Shown: piece by piece, positions 1-8,163 of the stretch
Layout: each line of letters opens with the position of its first letter
Position numbering within the stretch: the stretch's first letter is position 1
From: Actinophytocola oryzae
Lineage (GTDB): Bacteria; Actinomycetota; Actinomycetes; Mycobacteriales; Pseudonocardiaceae
DNA length: 64,000 nt
Direction of reading: 5' to 3'
Assembly (NCBI RefSeq): GCF_004364325.1
Contig: NZ_SOCP01000009.1
Span: forward strand, 186,001 to 250,000
The notes under the pieces: generated by a model
Seen by the model: only the letters and a program-made list of their open reading frames with translations
Database searches by the model: none
What the model was told of the DNA's origin: nothing
Translations under genes and position numbers: made by a program

Positions 1-1
1 C

Positions 2-352
2 GGGGCCGGCGCGAAGGTCGGCGTGGACCGCGACGCGGAACCGCCGGCGGAGCCGCTCGACACCGGCACCGCTGTGCGGCTGTGCCGCGCCTACGCGCCC
101 GGCATGGCCGAACGCAGGCGCCGCAAGGTGATCGCGCTGGAGTACGCGGGCCGGGGCGTGCGGTGCGACGTCCTCGCGCCGGGCTACCCGGCCGGCCCCG
201 GGAACCAGGAGTACCTCGACTCCCCGGTCGGGCGGCAGTTCGTCAACCGGTTCGGGCGGGAGACCGCGCTCGACGGGCCGCTGCCTTTTCCCCGCGTCCG
301 GCACGTTACTGGGCACGTCTTGGTGGTGGACGGTGGGTACGGCGTTTGGTGA
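2..352 (+). pseudogene. Degenerate SDR oxidoreductase C-terminal fragment
   Basis: The frame is open from the window edge and ends at TGA 350-352. The last residues (VTGHVLVVDGGYGVW) and an internal APGY segment match the C-terminal part of short-chain dehydrogenases, where this strand follows the substrate loop. The region that should carry the catalytic YxxxK helix is scrambled, showing only a short ALEYAGRGVRC stretch, and the link between APGY and VTGH is too short. It looks like a decayed SDR, although its 5' part lies outside the window. It overlaps the next gene by 20 nt. Confidence 0.5.
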
Positions 353-1262
353 GGCCCGGTACTCGTGGCCGCCCGCGGAGCTGACCGAGATCCACGGCCA
401 GAACGGACCTCTCGTCGCGGTCGGGGTCCTGCCGCACGCCAACGAACCTCTCGGCTCGGCGTTCACCTCGACGCTGCCGAGCTACGGCGGTCCGCACGGG
501 CGGATCGCGCTCATCGGACCCATCGACCCGCCCCCGGCGGCGCGGCGCTTCGGCTTCCCGGTGGACCCGGTCGGCTACGCGGCGGCCGGGTACCTGCAGC
601 CGCTGGCCGACCAGGCCGAGTTCGCGCACTGCCGGGTGCCGATGACGCTCGCGCAGATGCGTGCCGCCCGGCTGCGTGACCAGCTGGAGGAGCTGCGGCC
701 CGACGCGTTCGTGTTGCTGCACAACGACGTCGGCGCGGTGTCGCCGTACCTGTACGCGAACCGGGTGTGGCCGGAGGTGACCGCGCGCCTGCGTGCGTTC
801 TGCCCGCCGCCGGTGCTCGGCGCGACGTGGACGCACGTGCTGGACACGTTCACCTACGCGTTCTTCCCGGCGTCGCGGATCGGGGTGGTCCAGTCCGAGT
901 GCGCGGGAAAGTACATAGAGGAGGAGCTGGGCATCCGGACGTTGACCGTCGAGCTGCCGATGTTCGCGTGGGCGACCCGCGACCCGGCGCGGCACGCCGT
1001 GGCCAAGGCGATGGGGGAGTGGATCGCGCGGGGCGCGAGCCACGGCGGCGACACCGATCGGCTGGTGCGCGAGGTGTCCGCGGCGGTGGGTGACCGGCAC
1101 GTGCCGATGGTGTCGGCGCAGACCTCGGCCCGGGTGGTGTGGGCGGCCCTGACCGGCGTGTTCGAGACGCTGACCGAGGATTCGTGGCCCTATGCTGCTC
1201 CGAACCGTGACAGTCGAGTCGGAGGTGCCACGTGGGAGAAGTTCACGTTCACGAGTTCATGA
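333..1262 (+). CDS. M14-like zinc carboxypeptidase family protein
   Basis: A predicted soluble protein of 309 aa that resembles zinc peptidases of the M14/aspartoacylase superfamily. Visible pieces are an H-x-x-E pair in GVLPHANEPLG near residue 35, a second His in LLHND near residue 130 and a candidate catalytic Glu in TVELPMFAW. These fit zinc binding and catalysis in that family, but the substrate cannot be read from sequence. The GTG start at 333 lies inside the end of the SDR fragment; no later start would keep the HANE motif. The 3' end overlaps the next gene by 31 nt, which suggests translational coupling. Confidence 0.65.
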   Translation: MGTAFGEARYSWPPAELTEIHGQNGPLVAVGVLPHANEPLGSAFTSTLPSYGGPHGRIALIGPIDPPPAARRFGFPVDPVGYAAAGYLQPLADQAEFAHCRVPMTLAQMRAARLRDQLEELRPDAFVLLHNDVGAVSPYLYANRVWPEVTARLRAFCPPPVLGATWTHVLDTFTYAFFPASRIGVVQSECAGKYIEEELGIRTLTVELPMFAWATRDPARHAVAKAMGEWIARGASHGGDTDRLVREVSAAVGDRHVPMVSAQTSARVVWAALTGVFETLTEDSWPYAAPNRDSRVGGATWEKFTFTSS

Positions 1263-1774
1263 GCCTGGACGGCGTGATCGACGCGCCAGTGTGGACGTTC
1301 GACTACGGCTTCGACCCGAACATGGGCGAGGCGCTCGCTGTGCTGACGGGCCGGGCGCGGGGCATCCTCCTCGGCCGGACGACCTACGAGATGTTCGAGC
1401 CCGCGTGGTCGAAGCGGACCGTCGACGACGACCCCGGCGCCCCGTTCTTCAACGACACGACGAAGTACGTGGTGTCGGGCACGCTGACGAACGCGAGCTG
1501 GCGCAACACGAAGGTCCTCGGCGCGTACGACCCCGACGCCATCCGGGCGCTGAAGGACGAGGTCGGCGACCTGTACGTCAGCGGGAGCGGCACCCTGGTC
1601 CGCGCCATGCTGGCCGACGGCCTCGTCGACGAGCTGCACCTGTTCGTCTTCCCGCTGACCCTGGGCGAGGGCCCGCACCTGTTCCCGAACGAGGGCAAGC
1701 CGGTGAAGATGTCCCTGTCGGCCTGCGTCCCCTACGACAACGGCGTCGTCTACCAGGCATACCGCCCTCTGTAA
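1232..1774 (+). CDS. Dihydrofolate reductase family (RibD C-terminal-like) protein
   Basis: A 180-aa protein of the DHFR/RibD-C superfamily. The N-terminus HEFMSLDGVIDAP and the GILLGRTTYEMF segment are the usual nucleotide-binding landmarks, followed by YVSGSGTLVRAML and the FPLTLGEGPHLF end motif. Members are NADPH-dependent reductases of unknown substrate, not the housekeeping folate enzyme. The GTG start at 1232 is preceded by a strong GGAGGT ribosome site at proper spacing, which favours it despite overlapping the upstream M14-like gene. The gene is followed by a convergent intergenic repeat array. Confidence 0.85.
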   Translation: MGEVHVHEFMSLDGVIDAPVWTFDYGFDPNMGEALAVLTGRARGILLGRTTYEMFEPAWSKRTVDDDPGAPFFNDTTKYVVSGTLTNASWRNTKVLGAYDPDAIRALKDEVGDLYVSGSGTLVRAMLADGLVDELHLFVFPLTLGEGPHLFPNEGKPVKMSLSACVPYDNGVVYQAYRPL

Positions 1775-1936
1775 CACCGCACTGAAGTACGCAGTGCACC
1801 CCGCCCGTGCAGCGGGCGCGAGGCGCGTTCTGTCAGGCCGAAACCCGGGCGGGCGAGACCTGCGCCCCCTCACCGGGAAACACGGGATCGGACAGCCGCG
1901 ACCAAAGCCGCGCCACGGTCCACGGAGCGTTGCAAC

Positions 1937-2058
1937 CCGTCCTTCAGTGCGCTCAGCGTGATGAAGGCTCCCTTCGGTACGCCCAGCGTTACGAAGGCGT
2001 CCTTCAGTGCACCCGGGCCGCGGCCGGGAACGTACTGAAGGACGCCTTCAGTGCGTTG
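1937..2058. terminator. Palindromic repeat array between convergent genes
   Basis: This spacer holds several copies of a short element, core GAAGGCGTCCTTCAGTGC. The copy at 1993-2010 and an inverted copy at 2032-2049 match at 17 of 18 positions and flank a GC-rich self-complementary loop, so they can form a long hairpin. The inner unit 2034-2052 is itself a perfect hairpin with 8-bp arms (ACTGAAGG/CCTTCAGT). Degenerate copies lie at 1939-1982. It sits between convergent genes and abuts the stop codon of the penicillin-binding protein, so a two-way terminator role is inferred. Confidence 0.6.
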
Positions 2059-2060
2059 GG

Positions 2061-3689
2061 TCAGCCGAGTGCCGTCAGGAACGTGCCGGTCACCGCGACC
2101 GCCGTGTCGGACGTGTTGCCGTTCACCACGAGTGTCGCGAACGCGAGGTCGTCGCGGTAGCCGGTAAACCAGCCGTGCGCGGCGCCGCCGTCGATCTCGG
2201 CCGTGCCCGTCTTGCCTGCCACGGGGCCGTACCGCGCCAGGGCGCCGGCCCGGCCCGCCGTCACCACGTCACGCATCATCGTCCGCAGCGAGCCCACCAC
2301 CCGCGCGGGTGGCGCCGAGTACGGGGTCGTCACCGTGGTCGGCAGGTCCCGCCACAGCTTCGGGGTCACCGCACCGCCCGAGGCGACCGTCGCCGACACG
2401 AGCGCCATGCCGAAGCAGCTCGCCTGCACCCGCCCCTGCCCGATGCTGTCCTCCACCTGCTCGGTCGCGTTCGCCGGGTCGGGGACGCTGCCCGCCTCGG
2501 TGGTGATGCCCGGGATGTCGAAGTCCGCGCCGAGCCCCAGCTGGTCCGCCGCGTCACCCAGCGCCGGGGGCGCGAGCTTCGCGGCCTGTTCGGCGAACGT
2601 CGTGTTGCACGACTTCGCGAACGCCGTCCGCAGCGGCACGTCACCCAGCTCGAAACCGGCGTTCGTCACGGTTCGCTGCCCGACGGTCGTCGAGCCCGGA
2701 CACGGCACGACCGTGCCGACGTCCGCGACCCCGCCCTCCACCAGCGCCGTCGCGGTGGCGATCTTGAACGTCGACCCCGGCGGGTACAGGCCGTTCAACG
2801 CCGTCGGCTCGCTGCCCGCCGCGGCGTTCTGCGCCACGGCCAGGATGTCGCCGGTCGACGGCTGGATCGCGACCAGCATCGTCGGCAGCGGCTGCGAGTC
2901 CACGGCCGCCTGCGCCGCCTTCTGCACCGGCACGCTCAGCGTCGACACCAGCGACGCCGTCGGGCTGCCGTACACGACCTCGAGGTCCTTGCCGGCCGCG
3001 TCGACCAGCGCGACGTACCAGCCGCCCGCAGTGCCCTGCCCCGCCGCGACCCGGCCCATGGCCCCGACGAGCCGGGGCGCGAGCGTCGGGTCGGCCGGGG
3101 CCGTGTCCTCGCCGACCCGGTTGACCAGCGGCGTGCCGTCGCGGTCGACGACCGCAGGCTGGCCGTTCCCGTCCCGCAGCGCCAGGCTCTGTCCGGCCGC
3201 CAGCTTCGGGTGCACGAGCGTGGGCCGCCAGTTCACCCGCCAGCCCGCCTCCTTCTTCACCAGGTGCAGCCCGCTGTCGTACGTCCACTCCCGGACGCCC
3301 CAGTGCCACGACAGGGTGAACTTCTCGTCCACGACGGTCGCGTCCGGTGGCGGGACCTCGGCCGTCGCCGGGACCGTGGTGACCGCTGTCGGCGAAAGCG
3401 TGCGCCACACCTCGGCGAGCTGCGTGGTCGCGGCGGCCTCGTCGTCGGTCAGCCGCGCGGCGTCGGCGGCCTGACCCGCGGCGAACGCGGACAGGAACTG
3501 GTTGGCCACGTCGGCGGCGGTGAGCTGCACCGGTGGTGCCTCGGTCGCGGCGACCGGTTCGGTCGGCCCGTCCGGCGCGAGCTGGAGCACGCCGACGACG
3601 ACGATGGCGGCCACCGCCAGCGCGCCGGCCGCGATGACCAGCCCTTTTCTCGGTCGGGAGACAGGAGTCTCCTCATGGCCAGCAGTCAC
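2061..3689 (-). CDS. Penicillin-binding protein, MecA-N/transpeptidase type
   Basis: A class B-like D,D-transpeptidase that would cross-link peptidoglycan outside the membrane. The 542-aa protein has one N-terminal membrane anchor (about residues 15-35), an NTF2-like MecA-N domain (about 45-165), a linker and a C-terminal transpeptidase domain. All three penicillin-binding motifs are present: S306-TFK, S360-CN and K493-TG. I chose GTG 3689 because a GGGGGA ribosome site lies just upstream; a longer frame to 3791 has no such support. It is divergent from argG, with an inverted repeat in the shared promoter region. Relatives include low-affinity PBPs, but resistance is not shown. Confidence 0.9.
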   Translation of the reverse strand: MTAGHEETPVSRPRKGLVIAAGALAVAAIVVVGVLQLAPDGPTEPVAATEAPPVQLTAADVANQFLSAFAAGQAADAARLTDDEAAATTQLAEVWRTLSPTAVTTVPATAEVPPPDATVVDEKFTLSWHWGVREWTYDSGLHLVKKEAGWRVNWRPTLVHPKLAAGQSLALRDGNGQPAVVDRDGTPLVNRVGEDTAPADPTLAPRLVGAMGRVAAGQGTAGGWYVALVDAAGKDLEVVYGSPTASLVSTLSVPVQKAAQAAVDSQPLPTMLVAIQPSTGDILAVAQNAAAGSEPTALNGLYPPGSTFKIATATALVEGGVADVGTVVPCPGSTTVGQRTVTNAGFELGDVPLRTAFAKSCNTTFAEQAAKLAPPALGDAADQLGLGADFDIPGITTEAGSVPDPANATEQVEDSIGQGRVQASCFGMALVSATVASGGAVTPKLWRDLPTTVTTPYSAPPARVVGSLRTMMRDVVTAGRAGALARYGPVAGKTGTAEIDGGAAHGWFTGYRDDLAFATLVVNGNTSDTAVAVTGTFLTALG

Positions 3690-3729
3690 GGTATCCCCCA
3701 GGATGTCGTCCCCCGACCTGGCGACGGGA

Positions 3730-3747
3730 CCACTGTACCGACAGTGG
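3730..3747. promoter_or_regulatory. Inverted repeat in PBP/argG divergent promoter
   Basis: A perfect inverted repeat with 7-bp arms, CCACTGT and ACAGTGG, separated by ACCG. It lies 40 nt before the PBP start and 43 nt before argG. Position and symmetry fit an operator for a dimeric regulator. No known ArgR or BlaI box is matched. Confidence 0.4.
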
Positions 3748-3778
3748 GGGCGGCCACGGGCGGTAGTCGTGCCGCGTC

Positions 3779-3784
3779 CATAAT
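3779..3784 (+). promoter_or_regulatory. Candidate -10 box of leaderless argG promoter
   Basis: CATAAT is one base off the TATAAT consensus and ends only 6 nt before the argG ATG. No Shine-Dalgarno sequence fits between. Transcription would begin at or next to the A of the start codon, giving a leaderless mRNA, which is common in actinomycetes. Confidence 0.4.
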
Positions 3785-3790
3785 GGATCA

Positions 3791-5212
3791 ATGTCGAAGG
3801 TCCTGAGCGAGCTTCCGGTCGGCGAGCGCGTGGGTATCGCGTTCTCCGGCGGTCTGGACACCTCTGTCGCCGTGGCGTGGATGCGTGAACGCGGCGCCGT
3901 GCCCTACGCCTACACCGCTGACGTCGGCCAGTACGACGAGCCCGACCTGGACGCGGTGCCGGACCGGGGACTCGCCTACGGCGCGGAGCGGGCGCGACTG
4001 GTGGACTGCCGTGCGGCGCTGGTCGAGGAGGGCCTGGCCGCGCTGGCGTGCGGTGCCTTCCACATCCGGTCGGCGGGTCACACGTACTTCAACACCACGC
4101 CGCTGGGCCGCGCGGTGGTCGGCACGCTGCTCGTGCGTGCCATGCACGCCGACGAGGTCGACATCTGGGGCGACGGCTCCACCTTCAAGGGCAACGACAT
4201 CGAGCGGTTCTACCGCTACGGGCTGCTCGCCAACCCGAACCTGCGCATCTACAAGCCGTGGCTGGACAGGGAGTTCGTCACCGAGCTCGGCGGCAGGCAC
4301 GAGATGTCGCAGTGGCTCGTCGAACGCGGCCTGCCCTACCGCGACTCGGCGGAGAAGGCGTACTCGACGGACGCGAACATCTGGGGCGCCACCCACGAGG
4401 CCAAGCGGCTGGAGCACCTGGACACGTCGATCGAGATCGTGTCCCCGATCATGGGCGTCCCGTTCTGGTCGGCGGACGTCGACATCCCGGCCGAGGACGT
4501 CACCGTGACGTTCCAGCACGGTCGCCCGGTGTCGATCGACGGCGATTCCTTCGAGTCGGCCGTCGAGCTGGTCCGGCGGGCCAACGAGGTCGGCGGCAGG
4601 CACGGCCTTGGCATGTCCGACCAGATCGAGAACCGCATCATCGAGGCCAAGAGCCGGGGGATCTACGAGGCGCCGGGCATGGCGCTGCTGCACGTGGCCT
4701 ACGAGCGCCTGCTGAACGCCATCCACAACGAGGACACCGTGGCGATGTACCACATGGAAGGCCGCCGCCTCGGTCGGCTGCTGTACGAGGGCCGGTGGTT
4801 CGACCCGCAGGCACTGATGCTGCGCGAGAGCCTGCAGCGGTGGGTGGGCTACCCGGTGAGCGGGAGCGTCACGCTGCGCCTGCGGCGGGGCCAGGACTAC
4901 ACGGTCCTCGACACGACCGGGCCCGCGCTGAGCTACCACCCCGAGAAGCTGTCCATGGAACGCAGCCAGGATCCGGCGTTCGGGCCGGGGGACCGGATCG
5001 GTCAGCTGACCATGCGCAACCTGGACATCGCCGACTCGCGCTCGAAGCTGGAGCAGTACACGTCCCACGGCCAGCTGACCCCGTGGGACGGCATGATCGG
5101 CCTGATCGGCGAACTGTCCCCGGGCGGCGCGGCAGCCATCGCCGCCCGTGACGACGCCGTCGTCGAACCGGACGCCCTGGACAGCGCGGCGATGGAGTCG
5201 GGCACGGACTGA
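3791..5212 (+). CDS. argG: Argininosuccinate synthase
   Basis: Cytosolic enzyme joining citrulline and aspartate with ATP, the next-to-last step of arginine synthesis. The 473-aa protein carries the N-type ATP pyrophosphatase P-loop SGGLDTS near residue 20, and the family blocks YTADVGQYDEPD, GDGSTFKGNDIERF and KPWLDREF. It resembles the longer E. coli-type ArgG rather than the roughly 400-aa type of many actinomycetes. The ATG has no ribosome site but a -10-like CATAAT just upstream, so leaderless expression is likely. It stands alone, away from other arg genes, divergent from a PBP and followed by a strong inverted-repeat terminator. Confidence 0.95.
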   Translation: MSKVLSELPVGERVGIAFSGGLDTSVAVAWMRERGAVPYAYTADVGQYDEPDLDAVPDRGLAYGAERARLVDCRAALVEEGLAALACGAFHIRSAGHTYFNTTPLGRAVVGTLLVRAMHADEVDIWGDGSTFKGNDIERFYRYGLLANPNLRIYKPWLDREFVTELGGRHEMSQWLVERGLPYRDSAEKAYSTDANIWGATHEAKRLEHLDTSIEIVSPIMGVPFWSADVDIPAEDVTVTFQHGRPVSIDGDSFESAVELVRRANEVGGRHGLGMSDQIENRIIEAKSRGIYEAPGMALLHVAYERLLNAIHNEDTVAMYHMEGRRLGRLLYEGRWFDPQALMLRESLQRWVGYPVSGSVTLRLRRGQDYTVLDTTGPALSYHPEKLSMERSQDPAFGPGDRIGQLTMRNLDIADSRSKLEQYTSHGQLTPWDGMIGLIGELSPGGAAAIAARDDAVVEPDALDSAAMESGTD

Positions 5213-5220
5213 CGGCCCAA

Positions 5221-5275
5221 CGCACTGAAGGACGCCTTCGTAACGCTGGGGCTACTGAAGGCGTCCTTCAGTGCG
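5221..5275. terminator. 19-bp perfect inverted repeat downstream of argG
   Basis: The arms at 5221-5239 and 5257-5275 are exactly complementary over 19 bases and enclose a 17-nt loop. Each arm is one copy of the GAAGGCGTCCTTCAGTGCG element also found near 2.0 kb and 50 kb. The start lies 8 nt after the argG stop, between convergent genes. No T-tract follows, as is usual in actinomycete terminators. Confidence 0.65.
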
Positions 5276-5379
5276 TTCCGGGTGTGGTGTGCCGGGTGGC
5301 CTCTGGCTGGGCCTTCCTAACGCCCGGGGGCGCCACCCAAGGTGCCGCTCCCACCGTGCGGACCCGCGCCCAACGTAAG

Positions 5380-5398
5380 GAAGGCGTCCTTCAGTGCG
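5380..5398. repeat. Solitary GAAGGCGTCCTTCAGTGCG element over a stop codon
   Basis: A single 19-nt copy of the convergent-spacer repeat. It covers 5391-5393, which is the TGA stop codon of the minus-strand fused catabolic gene, so the repeat supplies the end of that reading frame. Confidence 0.6.
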
Positions 5399-7289
5399 GC
5401 GAAGCCAGCGGTGCGACGCGGAACGTGAAGGTCAGCTCGCGCCAGTCGCCGGCCGGTTCGCGGCCGTCGGGGGCCGGGCCCGTGCGGGGCTCGAAGTCGA
5501 CGATCAGGTCCTCCTTCACGCCGAAGACCGCGTCCGAGTCCAGGTACCTGCCACCGGACACGAAGAGCTGGGTGATCAGCTTCTGGTGCCCGGCCGCCTG
5601 GATCATGAAGTGCAGGTGCGGCGCCCGGTACGGGTGGCGCCCCGTCGCACGGAGCATCTCGCCGACCGGACCGTCCGCCGGGATCGGGTACTCCGACGGC
5701 AGGATCGACCAGAACCTGACCCGACCGTCCTCACCGGACAGCAGCCGCCCACGCAGCACCGGCCCGTCCAGGTCCGGCAGCTGCACGTCGTAGAAACCGT
5801 CCGAGTTCGACTGCCACACGTCCACCACCGCCCCGGTGACCGGCGCACCCGACGTGGACGTGATCCGCACGTCCACCCACAGCGGCACCCCCGGCAGCCC
5901 CCGCGCGATGTCCGTCCCCTGCGCCAGCTCCGGCGGCCCCTCCACGTAGAACGGCCCCAGCACCGCCGACGGCGTCGTCTCCGGCGTCCGCGAGTTCGTC
6001 AGCACGTCCACCACGCTCGACACCCCCAGCGTGTCCGACAGCAGCACGAACTCCTGCCGCTTGTCGTCGCTGATCTGCCCGGCTCGGGTCAGGAACTCGA
6101 TCCCGTGCTGCCACTCCTCCTGCGTCAGGTCGTTGTCCACGGCGAACGCGTGCAGCCTCGGCACCAGGTCGGTCAGCAGCGCACGCAGCCGGGGCGGGCC
6201 CGCGAACGTCGACACGACCTGCGCGGTCAGCCCGTCCAGGCTCGGGGACACCCCTGCCGGACGCTCGCCTGCCCACGCGTGGCGCAGCAGCCCGAGGATG
6301 CCCTCCCGCGTCAGCGCCGCCGGGTTCGGGTACGGGTGCTCGACAGCCAGCTCCGCCGCCCGGTCCAGGTCTGCCTCCGCCAGCCCCAGCTCACGCAGTG
6401 ACGTCGGGCCGCCCGCCGTGACGATCAGGTCGTACACCGCCGACGGCGCGTCCGTCGCGCCCAGTGCGTCCGCCACCCGGCGCATCGCCTCGGGTGCCGC
6501 CGCCGCGTTGTACGCCATGGCATGCGGCAGCACGACCGTGTGCGTCGGCGCGTGCGGGAGCCCGAAGCTGCCCCCGAGCGTGTGGCACAGCTTGTGGTGC
6601 AACCCCGTCCTGACCGCGCCGAGGCACGTCGCCGCGAGCCACGCGCCGTGCAGCAGCTCCTCCCGGGTGTCGGCGGTCGCGAGGCCGCGCAGCCCGCGGG
6701 CGAGCCTGCCGACCGCGTCCACGGCGAGCCCGTCGACGACCGGGTTCGCGTCGGGGGAGTAGAGCGCCTCCACGGCGTGGGCCAGCGCGTTGACCGCACT
6801 CGTCACCACGACCGGCACCGGCAGGTCGCGGGACAACTCGGCGTCGTAGATCACGGTCTCCGGCAGCACCTCCGGCGACGAGCGCGTGGTCTTGACCCCG
6901 TCCCGCGTCTCGCCGAGCACGGCCGTGACCTCCGACCCGGCGTACGTCGTCGGCAGCACGACCTGGTCGACGCCCGTGCGGTCGGCGAGTGCCTTCGCGA
7001 GCCCCGTGGTCGAGCCGCCGCCTACCGCGACCACGCAGTCGGCCTCGGCGCCACGCAACACCGCCAGCGCCCGCTCGGTCACCTCGACCGGCGTGTGCAT
7101 CGCCGCGTCCTCGAACCGGCCGACGACCAGCGGCCCCAACGCCTCCTCGACCACCTCGGCACGGCCGGGCCTGCGCAGCAGCAGCACGCGCGACCGGCCG
7201 AGCCGTTCGACCTCGGCGCGCACCTGTCCGGCGGTCCCGGTGCCGAACACGACCCGGACGGGCAGCGGGGTGTAGGAGAAACGCGTCAT
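5391..7289 (-). CDS. Fused maleylacetate reductase / hydroxyquinol 1,2-dioxygenase
   Basis: A 632-aa two-domain catabolic enzyme. Residues about 1-345 form an iron-type alcohol dehydrogenase of the maleylacetate reductase group: GGGS nucleotide loop, PTTYAGSEVT, and metal-site histidines in GLHHKLCHTLGG and GLPHAPTHTVVLPH. Residues about 360-632 are an intradiol ring-cleavage dioxygenase of hydroxyquinol type, with LGPFYVEGPP, DVWQSNSDGFYD and PYRAPHLHFMIQ supplying the Tyr/His iron ligands. The domains catalyse consecutive steps: hydroxyquinol to maleylacetate, then reduction to 3-oxoadipate. Neighbours are unrelated, and no monooxygenase forming hydroxyquinol is seen. The ATG start at 7289 has a nearby GGGAGG. 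Confidence 0.9.
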   Translation of the reverse strand: MTRFSYTPLPVRVVFGTGTAGQVRAEVERLGRSRVLLLRRPGRAEVVEEALGPLVVGRFEDAAMHTPVEVTERALAVLRGAEADCVVAVGGGSTTGLAKALADRTGVDQVVLPTTYAGSEVTAVLGETRDGVKTTRSSPEVLPETVIYDAELSRDLPVPVVVTSAVNALAHAVEALYSPDANPVVDGLAVDAVGRLARGLRGLATADTREELLHGAWLAATCLGAVRTGLHHKLCHTLGGSFGLPHAPTHTVVLPHAMAYNAAAAPEAMRRVADALGATDAPSAVYDLIVTAGGPTSLRELGLAEADLDRAAELAVEHPYPNPAALTREGILGLLRHAWAGERPAGVSPSLDGLTAQVVSTFAGPPRLRALLTDLVPRLHAFAVDNDLTQEEWQHGIEFLTRAGQISDDKRQEFVLLSDTLGVSSVVDVLTNSRTPETTPSAVLGPFYVEGPPELAQGTDIARGLPGVPLWVDVRITSTSGAPVTGAVVDVWQSNSDGFYDVQLPDLDGPVLRGRLLSGEDGRVRFWSILPSEYPIPADGPVGEMLRATGRHPYRAPHLHFMIQAAGHQKLITQLFVSGGRYLDSDAVFGVKEDLIVDFEPRTGPAPDGREPAGDWRELTFTFRVAPLASPH

Positions 7290-7323
7290 CAGAGCCTCCC
7301 TCTCGACCCATTCTGCACCCGGC

Positions 7324-8127
7324 TCACCCGGCGAGGAGGGCGGCGACCTCGGCGTTCGCGCACCACTCCCGCGCGGTCCTGTGCGTCGCCGGGTCCACGA
7401 CCGACGGGTCCGCGCCGTGCCCGAGCAGGCGCCGGACCGACGCGACCCTGCCGTTCCCGGCGGCCACGTGCAGGGGCAGTCGCCGCCACCGCGCGTCAGC
7501 CTCGTTGACGGGCGTGCCCGCGGCCACGAGCGCGTCGATGACGTCGAGCCGCTCGTGGTCGGCCGCGAACACCAGTGCCCGCAACCGTTCCTGCGGCGTG
7601 AACTGCTCGAGGGAGAACCCCGTGAGGTCGCCTGCCGCCGCAGCCATCTCCAGGCTCTCGATCCGCGCGCCGGCGGCCACGAGCAGGTCCAGCACCCCGG
7701 TCATGCCGAACACCGCCGCGTGCTGCACGACCGAACCTCCCGGCACACCACCGGAGTCCGCCGCCGACACGGCGTCGACGTCGGCGCCCGCCGCGACGAG
7801 GACGGCGGCCACCTCGGCGTCGCCGTAGCTGGCCGCGGTGATCAGCGGGGTCTCACGGTCGCCGGGATGCCCGTCCACCGGGGCGCCCGCGTCGATCAGC
7901 GCCTTCGCCACCGCGCCGGTGCCGGGCAGGTCGCCCGTGAGCCCGAGCCGCGCGCTGTCGAACCGCAGCATGGCCAGGTACCCGAGCACGTCGGCGCCGA
8001 GGGGGTGGTGGTCCGTCGGCGCCATGCGGGTGGTGGCCAGGTAGGGGTGGTCGGCGAGCAACGCCGCGAGCCGGGACAGGTCGCGGGCGGTGAGCACGTC
8101 GCGGCGCTGCGTCTCCAGGTCAGGCAT
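7324..8127 (-). CDS. Ankyrin repeat protein
   Basis: A 267-aa protein built from ankyrin repeats. Clear repeat units include ETPLITAASYGDAEVAAVLV followed by AAGADVDAV, a second around VQHAAVFGMTGVLDLLVAAGA, and LPLHVAAGNGRVASVRRLLGHGADPS at the C-terminus. The fold mediates protein-protein contact; the partner is unknown. It has no signal peptide or membrane segment. Its ATG lies 36 nt from the start of the divergent oxidoreductase fusion, so they probably share a promoter region. The stop is 34 nt upstream of the catabolic fusion start on the same strand. Confidence 0.8.
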   Translation of the reverse strand: MPDLETQRRDVLTARDLSRLAALLADHPYLATTRMAPTDHHPLGADVLGYLAMLRFDSARLGLTGDLPGTGAVAKALIDAGAPVDGHPGDRETPLITAASYGDAEVAAVLVAAGADVDAVSAADSGGVPGGSVVQHAAVFGMTGVLDLLVAAGARIESLEMAAAAGDLTGFSLEQFTPQERLRALVFAADHERLDVIDALVAAGTPVNEADARWRRLPLHVAAGNGRVASVRRLLGHGADPSVVDPATHRTAREWCANAEVAALLAG

Positions 8128-8163
8128 GACACGGGATCATGCCAGCCCGTAGTGTCATGTCGT

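Noticed and set aside
1937..2058. CRISPR-like array
   Set aside because: The repeat units are few, inverted as well as direct, and spacing is irregular. The same element occurs at other convergent junctions, with no cas genes seen.
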